Source: Zanthoxylum bungeanum
Taxonomy: Eukaryota; Streptophyta; Magnoliopsida; Sapindales; Rutaceae
NCBI GenBank assembly: GCA_019454045.1
Contig: SKCR01035570.1
Location: 124,001 to 188,000 of the forward strand
Direction of reading: 5' to 3'
DNA length: 64,000 bases
Positions 56,601-64,000 of the stretch are shown here, in pieces. Each line of letters begins with the position of its first letter. Within the stretch, counting starts at the first letter, position 1. Under the pieces are notes generated by a model. It was not told where the DNA came from. It was given only the letters and a program-made list of their open reading frames with translations, and made no database searches. The position numbers and the translations under genes are program-made.

Positions 56601-57381
56601 AATCCAGAAACTGTATTTTGTCAATTTACATATAGATTCAATCTTGCTTTTTCTATATGTGGTTTGTGAAATCAGTTGTGACTGGTAAAGGTTGTTTTAT
56701 GAGTTAATCTTCTGCTGTAATATTACTTGAGAGTATATTGTCGTCGTTAGATAAGTCGTAACGATGACTTTGTATGCTGTTAACATAGAGAAAATAAACA
56801 TTGATTCACTTAGAATTTAATATGTGTAGAATTGAATATCTTCCGATTGTTGGTTTGGGATGTGAAACCTTCAATTGTGTAATAAAAAGGAATCAATAAC
56901 TGAATATAGGGAGTTGATACAAGAGGAATTCCTGACGCTTTGCTGTTTCTTTCTACTGATAAAATCCTGCAAACTTTTCAAAATACTTAGTTTAAATCGC
57001 CAATTTAATCTTTCCTTTAAATAAGTTATTGCTAACGTTTTTGCTTAAGTGAATCAATTACTAGTAACCATCTCTATGAGGAATCGACACCCCAACTATA
57101 CAGCGATAACCGTGAGTATCTTTCATTTTTGTGGTGATTAGAATTCACCTAAGCTTGTTTTGAATAACTTAGGACTAAAATGATTAAAATGGAAAGTTTT
57201 GGGGCTTTATGGTAATTTACTGAAATTATGATTTCTGGGTTAAAAAATTTCTATTTTGAGTATTGAGTGATTAAAATAAATAATTTTATTTTAATTACCC
57301 AAGAAAAATTAAAGAAATGGGAAAATTTGATTATCTCGCATTCCACTGCGTAACCCGGGTATTTTTCCCAAAACCCGAACA
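53632..57381 (+). repeat. Solo LTR, family X copy 2 (TSD TAAGT), with a nested LTR
   Basis: It begins TGTTAGGGTTGGTGCTC and ends CCCAAAACCCGAACA. TAAGT is at 53627-53631 and 57382-57386, and removing it restores the SIRE-like LTR. TATATAA at 55131-55137 is a probable TATA box. Three degenerate units of about 160 bp with TTTTGGTAGTGATTG-type cores lie at about 55650-57250, the third split by the insertion at 55991. Confidence 0.9.
55991..57120 (+). repeat. Solo LTR-like insertion (TGATAAGTGC family) in X copy 2
   Basis: It starts TGATAAGTGCATGAAAG and ends near CGATAACCGTGAGTATC, and interrupts the third tandem unit of the host LTR. TATATAAA at 56306-56313 followed by a purine-rich transcribed region fits an LTR promoter. 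No clean target duplication was found, so the right border is uncertain by about ten bases. Confidence 0.65.
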
Positions 57382-57870
57382 TAAGTAAATACAAAAATAA
57401 ACTTACGATAATTAAAAAGTCAAGGGATAGAGAAAATAACACCATGAGTTATATTGATTCGGCCAACAATGCCTACGTCCACTCCTTCAAGCCGCACATG
57501 AAGCTTTTCACTATCAATTGAGTTTTTGCCGTGGCTCACCCGCAACCAAGATTTTTACACAAGGTTAACTCCAAACCCTTGTACTTTGAGTTTTCTACGT
57601 AGGCTCACTCACTAAACTTTACAATTACCCAAACGACGGGATTTCATAAACCACAACACTCATGGGCACTCACAAAGATAAAGAAGATTGTGTGAGATGA
57701 TTATCTAAGTGATATAAGCTCACTACTAAAGATTAAGAAGGTGTAGTGTGTGAGCTTGATGTATGAGTGTATATGAATATGAAGGTTTATGAAACACTCT
57801 TGTTTTTGCCTTAGTGTAATGTATATGAAGGTTGTGTCACTTTGCAAAAATGAATTGGGTCTCAAGTTAT

Positions 57871-59860
57871 TGTTGGACAATTATGACCCATAGCATCACT
57901 ATTTGTCCAGATCAAGGTGTTGTTGTACAAATTAACTATGTGACAAAGGAAATTTCTCTTTTATCATTTGTAATTAGATTACCAAGATGTATAAATGATG
58001 AAAGGTCCTTATGATTAGTTCCGGATTGAGATGATATGAGACAGTATCAATCCACGAAGGTTTAATCATTAAATATCCCAAGTCGTAGTATTATCGAGAT
58101 TGGACATCGATAATGTAGAATAGACTAGTATTACACTTGTGCGCGTTGTGGGAGCATAACAGCATAGTTCTCATATATTTAGGTATTGGATACTCATGCA
58201 AGTGTAATATGAGATTGTGTTTACCGATGGTACGGAAACAGTTTTGCTCTGGATAGACCCCTCGGAATTCCATTGGTAGTATGACTATGTGTCTATGGAA
58301 GTCCGAATCAGGGTAGATGTATTTGGTCTTAACCTGAGACTTGCACCGCTAATACTTGCGACAATCAATATACTTTGGTTTTGGTCTTCCATGGCTTTAA
58401 CAGGTTCTGTGTACGCCTCTTCTAGGTATATTGAGAATCGTAGTGTATTGGGTGTGATGTCAAGACGGAAGTATCACTCCAGTCATAGTGGGGATGATGA
58501 TCACATAGGATACGGAACTGGTGCTCTTATGTACTGCAGTCATCGGGATAATATGACTAGGTCATGATTATCCGATTATAGAGACTAGTTACCAGAGATC
58601 CGATATGTGCTTCGTACGGGGCAGACACAATTCTAGCCCCAGGCCTTGCACGTGACATCCGATACTGGATCGAAATACACAATACTACGTATACTACGCC
58701 TGATAAAGATTACATATTCCTTTAAGAATATTTCTGGAGAATTGGGTAGGCACGATGCTTTGCTAGAAGCCAACCATGTCTTGTAAATCGGTAAAAAACG
58801 TAGTACTAGGTACGTAAGTGTTCGGATAGTCCGACGACCGGATTTACTGCCAATATATCCGGGGATCTCATGGGTCGCTTCCCGAAGATTCATCGATGAC
58901 ATATGACTCACACTTTATTAATCTGAGATTAATTATAAGAGAGATAAAATTAATCTAGGATTAATTACAAAGATATTTTATCTGAGATAAAATATTATTT
59001 AAAGAGAGAGAACGATTAATTTGGAATTAATCGATAAAATAATATATTCGATATATTATACGAAATTGGATTTCGACGCGGAATTAAAATTAGATTTTAA
59101 TTCGGGCGAATGAGTTACTTTAGAAATAATTCGTTAGCGACGTGAATAGTAATTTTGCTAGGCACAATTATTTAATTAAATTTGATTTAATTACGTCGCA
59201 ACGGAAAATTCGTTAATTCGAAATTAGTGAACCCGAGCCCGGGAGTGTTTGTGGGCCCACTCGCATTTCAAATCAAGTAGGGCCCACAAGTCACATCAAG
59301 CGTCACATCACTAGTCAACTTTATCACTTTATTGTGATGAAAGTTGTTGGATGATGCTTGAGTGTGAAACACTAAATTGTGATGGTTGAAAGACATTTAC
59401 CATTTAATTAATTTTTGGTATTTGACTTTTAATTTAGTGTATTAGATATACAACACACAACCAACACAACACTTCTTCCTCTCTCTCACACTCACGGCCT
59501 TGGGCCATTTTCCTCTCCAAAATTCTGCCATTGCCGAGAGTTTGCAAGAAGAGATAAGGGAATTTTGTGGCAAAATTTCCAAGGTGCTAGCACACATTTG
59601 GAGTCTCACGAAGGTGATAGGGAAACCCACCCATGGGCATGGAATCGTTACCCAAACCTTGGAGCTTGAAGATTCAACTTGGAGCACAAAAACAAGCTAT
59701 TGCCGTGAGCTTCATGGAGTAAAAGCTTGAAGATTTTTTTTGTTGTTCCTCACATCGCAAAAGTCGATCTTTGTATGTATGATTCCGCCATACTTCTTAT
59801 TGTATTCACACATGATTTTCTATGCTTGAATGATATTGGGACTAACTTAGAAACCCAACA
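57871..59860 (+). repeat. 5' LTR of Copia-A copy 2
   Basis: It is 1990 bp, begins TGTTGGACAATTATGACC and ends TTAGAAACCCAACA. The following primer site TGGTATCTTGAGCC (59862 on) has mutated from the canonical site kept in copy 1. Confidence 0.92.
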
Positions 59861-62540
59861 ATGGTATCTTGAGCCATTTTGAGCATGAAATTGGAATTAA
59901 GGTAAAATTGGGTAAAAATGATTTGAGCATGTTTTGATGAAATTGATTGTTGATATATGCTTGATTGATGATAACATAGTGTTATGCATGATCAATTTGA
60001 TGAATATTGGATTGGATCAATTTTTCCCCAAATTTGAGGCTTGGCCGAAAGTTTAGAGTTTCCCTAAGTCATGGTGATTTTTGATTTTGATCATTGGATG
60101 AGTTGAAATCATTTGGGAAATGTTGATTTAGGATTTAATTGGATTGAATTCGGAATCGGACAAAAATTCCCCTAAATGCCGTGACTTGTAGCATGTAAAA
60201 TGATATGATTTTTTGATTCAATTATGTTGGACATAAGTTGATGATGATAAGCATAATTAATTGAGTAAATTAGTGTTTTGGAAATGTTAATTTAGTTAAT
60301 TAATTATAGCTATACACTTTAATTAATTTAATTGTGAAATTTGAAATTTTGTAATTTAATTAATTGGGCCAAATTTGGAATTGGGCTTGTAAAGTTGTAT
60401 TTGGGCTTAATGGGCTTGGTTGGGCCAAGTTTGGTTTAGGCTAATTGGTTGGATCCAATTGGGCCCAAAACCATATCCATAAAGTCCAAATACAACTAAT
60501 GGACCCTTAATTTTAATTGGGCATAATGGGCCTAAATTGGTTTCTTGGCAAATAAGGGTGATTACTTAAATGAGCTTTGGTATTTGGGTTTGACCCATAT
60601 TGACCAAAGTCCATACATTTAGAAATTAATTGAAAGCCCATTGGACTTTAATTAAATTGACATTGGATGTTAATTGGGCTTTGAGACCCGTAACGATTAG
60701 ATTTAGAATCTAAGTCGTAAAGGCACATTAAAAAGTGTAATTATTTAATTTAGAATTAAATAAAGAATTAGTATTAAATACAAATTAAATTGGATTTAAT
60801 ATTGTAGTTTAATATAATTCAAGAATTCGTATTTTGAGTACTTATTCTTAAAAACGAGTTGGACTCGCGCAAAATCAAATCGTTGTTTGAACATTGGATG
60901 GTCATTAATTTCAGATTAATTAATTGGATTATATTGATTGATAACATGCTTTGTGTAAATACATGGATGCGATGTGTGAATAATGCATATCAGATGGATA
61001 TTAGATGGGTGAGGCCAATTTTGGAAATTGTTGTAATAAATTTAGAATTTATGAAATTGAACCTGCGTGTCTAGCCTATTACCTCTTGACTCTTTGTATT
61101 TCTCTTCTCACCTATTCCCCTCAATGTAAATGAGGTTTCTTTAGAAGTGTTATGTAATTGGGTAGAAGTAAATATTGTGCTAGCGGGAGAGAGGAAATAG
61201 AGAGATTTGTTCTAGGAATAATGTTTTAAGTATCCATCCGCATATCATTATTATATTTATTTACGCGCCTTATTATGCTTTTAGAATGCATGCTTAAGGG
61301 TGTATGATGATGAGACCTTAACAAAGATAATAAATTGGTTGCAATTTACGCGAAAAACCCTCATCAATTATTAAGTGTTTTTCCTTCCATTGAGTGATTC
61401 TTACTCAAGATCCAAGATTGGCACTGGTTTGTTGGCCAAAGTCAAGACCTTTGTCCGTCGCGGATGTGTTTGAATCATGAAGGCTTTGTTCCATATCGGT
61501 GTCTTGTCCAAGTTGTGATTTGTTGGCCAAACTCAAGATCACTTCTTGTCCATCGACATCGATTACGAAGCTTTTCAAAGTCAATGGGTCCCGCTTAACT
61601 GGAATCATTAAGTTTGTTGTGCCAAAGCCAATGCTTAATTGATTCAGAGGAAAAGTTAGGGAATATATTGGATATATTTGCATATATAAGATATATGTTT
61701 CGGACTTGGATGTCCACCTACTGGATCTAGGAATTGGATGGGATCCAATTGATCTTAGAGATCTACCTAGTTAATTATCATACAATTTGTTGGCCAAAGT
61801 CAAGATTGTGTGTTATTTAACGGGATCCTAGCCCACTAGGAAACAAGGTTTCCCGAGTACTCCACAGAGGGTTAGAGGCTCGCCGAAAAATAGTGGGAGG
61901 CAAGTATTAAATTTGCAATATTCGTTTAGTTACTTGCCAATACGCGCTCATTTCAAATTTTTCGTCAAATATAAATTAATATATTAGTTGAACTAATATT
62001 TAATGTTGTTTTAATTAAACAGTTGGACTGTATTCAAACTAATTCAATTATAGTTGATTATATAATTGGATTATAGTAATCAATATATTTAAATTTAACC
62101 ATTTAAATTATAGTTGATTATATAGTTAACTATAGTAATCATTATATTTAATTGTACCTGAAATCGTTGATTTGATAGTTGGACTATAGCAATCAAGAAT
62201 AACTGAAAGATTAGTGTTTAAAACATAATCCTGGGTGAAAATTTCATTAAACGACTTTAATTTTCAGATTGGGAATAAAACCTCAGGATAGTCATGGGAA
62301 CTGAGAAGTTATTCTATTTGATAGAACAACCTCTCGAGCCTAAGCCCGGAGTTGAGCAAATAGTAGAACATGATATTTGGAATATTCATGTGATGATAAC
62401 TTTAGTGCTTAATCTGTTATTCTTGCCGTAAAGACTCATTAATTTCTTAATCAGAACTAAGGATTAGATCCTTATAGTATGATAATGAAATTGAAGGATC
62501 TTCATAGACCTATCCTTAGATCTTAGAAGAACTAATTGCA
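59861..62540 (+). other. Leader region of Copia-A copy 2
   Basis: Noncoding, parallel to 34049-36870. The 18-base motif TTGTTGGCCAAAGTCAAG is kept at 61429 and 61797 and slightly changed at 61520. No ORF. Confidence 0.7.
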
Positions 62541-63680
62541 ATAGAAAACTCTTGGAGAGTTAATGGTTATACTCAAGGAGACAAAGCCAGAGTTTGCAAT
62601 AGGCAAGAAGCACAAGGCGCATCTTACTTCAACATCCCAGAAGGCCAAGGCCTGGCCAAAGGCTTCTGGGGTGTGGAAAAAGGGCAAAGGCAAAATCATT
62701 ATAATCTTCTGGGAAGACATAGGACATATCCCAAAATGTCTGCCTAAACTGTGGCACACGGGGTCAATGGAAGCATGACTGCTGTATGTACAAGGCAGAC
62801 ATGAAGGAATTGAAGACGGGCAAGGCTCCGGCTTCAAGTATATTTTTTATAAACATGTTCACTACTAGTATTATAATTGGATTTTAGATACTGAATGTGG
62901 TACATAAATATGCATTGATGTGCAGAATCTGCTGATTAGCAGGATACTGACTTCAGTTGAGATTTATCTACGAATCAAAAACTGAACGAAAGTCGCTGTT
63001 TTAACCTTAGAAACCTAAGTTTAGGAACTACCCTTCGGGTGTGTACTTAAATTAAGATACTGTTATAATGTAACTAGTTTGACTAGAAACATTATCTTTA
63101 TATCATGGTTTAACCGTTGCGTGTATACCTTTATATTATAGAACACTAAAGTGTTTTATTTTGTAAAGATGATATTGAGATAAACACATTAGATGTGAAT
63201 AACAACATTTATATTTTGAATATAAATAAATCTCATACATATGACATGACAAACAAATAGCTCAAACTGAGTAAATCAGTTGAGAGTTATATGTGGCATT
63301 GTTGTCTGGGACACAATTAACAAGACTCGTATCCACACTTTTGAAGAGTGGATACTAGGACAAATTTGATTCTATTCAAATAATGTCTACGAATCTAGTT
63401 TATTAGGCAAAGTGCCTAAAACATCTTTTACTTGGTAAAAGTGCAAGTGTCACCGATCTGTTAGCCCTCGTTCAAAGTGACGTTAGTGGGCCCATATCTA
63501 GCTAGGCTAGAGCTGGATATGAACACTTCGTAACCTTTACATATGTTGCATCGCGTTATGGTTATGTGTTTCTTTTGAAACATGGATCGAAAACTTTTGA
63601 TTAATTCAAAGAGTTTCGACACGAAGTAGACAAACAGATTGGCTAAAGTATTAAACACCATGATTGGACCATGATGAAAA
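62541..63680 (+). pseudogene. Copia-A copy 2 gag and pre-integrase relics
   Basis: Lys-rich gag tail (about 62600-62700) precedes a zinc knuckle at 62741-62782 reading CLNCGTRGQWKHDC, in which the zinc-binding His is Gln. Pre-integrase and early integrase words follow near 63290-63660 with stops. Interrupted at 63681. Confidence 0.75.
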
Positions 63681-64000
63681 TGTTGGTTTCTAATTAGGTC
63701 CCAAGATCAATATAAGTATGAAAAACATTGTGAATACACATCGACGAAGTTGCGGAATACTTACATCGATCGGTTGAGCGACGTGGCAAGCCACAAAAAC
63801 GAAATTATGCCTTCCTTCACTGCTCGGCAGTGAGCAGTTCACAGCCCTCAGTTTTCTGATTTTGAGCTCCTCGAACAAGATCCAAGCTTCGTCGAATAGT
63901 TCCCGGCTCATGGGTGTACTTCCCTATTACCTTCGTATGTCTCGCAAGTGTGCTAGCACTTGAGATTTTGCCACAAAATCCCACTCTAGTGCTTCCCACT
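63681..64000 (-). repeat. Reverse-oriented Copia-A LTR at the right edge
   Basis: It begins TGTTGGTTTCTAATTAGG and follows the start of the reverse solo LTR 40014-42078. The left flank is GAAAA; the other end and any target duplication lie off the window. Confidence 0.82.

Larger units (their letters stand above)
49518..57870 (-). mobile_element. SIRE-like Copia with gag only, pol deleted; 5' LTR interrupted
   Basis: It reads on the minus strand. The left (3') LTR 49518-50930 and the right (5') LTR from 53446 share CCAAACTCTATATTCCCAAG and several hundred following bases. A primer site adjoins the right LTR and a purine tract the left one. Between them is a gag ORF only; protease, integrase, RT and RNase H are absent. 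The 5' LTR is split by a family X solo LTR (53632-57381) and then cut at 57870 by another Copia, so its outer end lies beyond the window. Confidence 0.85.
53446..57870 (-). repeat. 5' LTR of the SIRE-like element, interrupted and cut
   Basis: LTR sequence is present at 53446-53631 and 57382-57870 and matches 49518 to about 50190. A solo LTR separates the parts. The remainder is displaced beyond the Copia insertion at 57871. Confidence 0.83.
57871..64000 (+). mobile_element. Copia-A copy 2, right end off the window
   Basis: Its 5' LTR (57871-59860) and internal region parallel copy 1 (32099-37945) throughout. It inserted into the 5' LTR of the SIRE-like element. The internal sequence stops at 63680, where a reverse LTR of the same family begins. 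The 3' part is outside the window. Confidence 0.9.

Overview
The window is nuclear DNA of a flowering plant, most likely a eudicot. It has AT-rich spacers, short GT-AG introns, two recognisable plant housekeeping genes, and a large load of nested LTR retrotransposons plus one hAT DNA transposon. Nothing prokaryotic, organellar or CRISPR-like was seen. The species cannot be named from the sequence alone.

Host genes. (1) An AFG1/ZapE-family mitochondrial AAA+ ATPase lies on the minus strand. Ten exons can be placed between 16450 and 886, and the 3' exons fall off the left edge. Exons 1-8 are compact (16450-13177). Exons 9-10 (1153-886) lie beyond a 12 kb intron packed with retrotransposons. (2) A single-exon KD-group sugar-phosphate/phosphate translocator homologue lies on the minus strand (29908-28853). 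(3) An internally deleted remnant of an NPF (NRT1/PTR) transporter is at 26160-26504.

Mobile DNA, left to right. Intron 8 of AFG1 holds a 5'-truncated Gypsy-type element (6498-12629) flanked by a 312-bp direct duplication of intron sequence. That element was itself hit by a solo LTR (6738-9220, TSD CCATT). A young short-LTR Copia (1723-6443, TSD ATTAT) sits in the left copy of the duplication. Between AFG1 and the translocator sits a young non-autonomous Gypsy element (18441-25596, minus strand, TSD AAAAT). Most of its interior is a 3.5-kb, 82-bp satellite with a six-monomer (about 490 bp) higher-order period. A hAT transposon (31736-47723, 8-bp TSD CAAATAAC) carries a broken transposase and has a full Copia element (32099-43913) inside it. 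A reverse-oriented solo LTR of that same Copia family (40014-42078, TSD AAAAG) sits in its 3' LTR. On the right, a minus-strand gag-only SIRE-like Copia (49518 to beyond 57870) was hit by a second solo LTR of the intron-8 family (53632-57381, TSD TAAGT), which contains another LTR. It was also hit by a second copy of the hAT-resident Copia family (57871 to the right edge), again invaded by a reverse-oriented LTR of its own family (63681 on).

The host genes form no operon-like unit. AFG1 and the translocator are same-strand neighbours, which may be an ancestral plant gene pair. The window is mainly a record of nested insertion, LTR-LTR recombination, deletion and repeat amplification around two intact-looking genes. 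Insertion order can be read from target-site duplications. Most retroelement genes are broken by frameshifts or stops.
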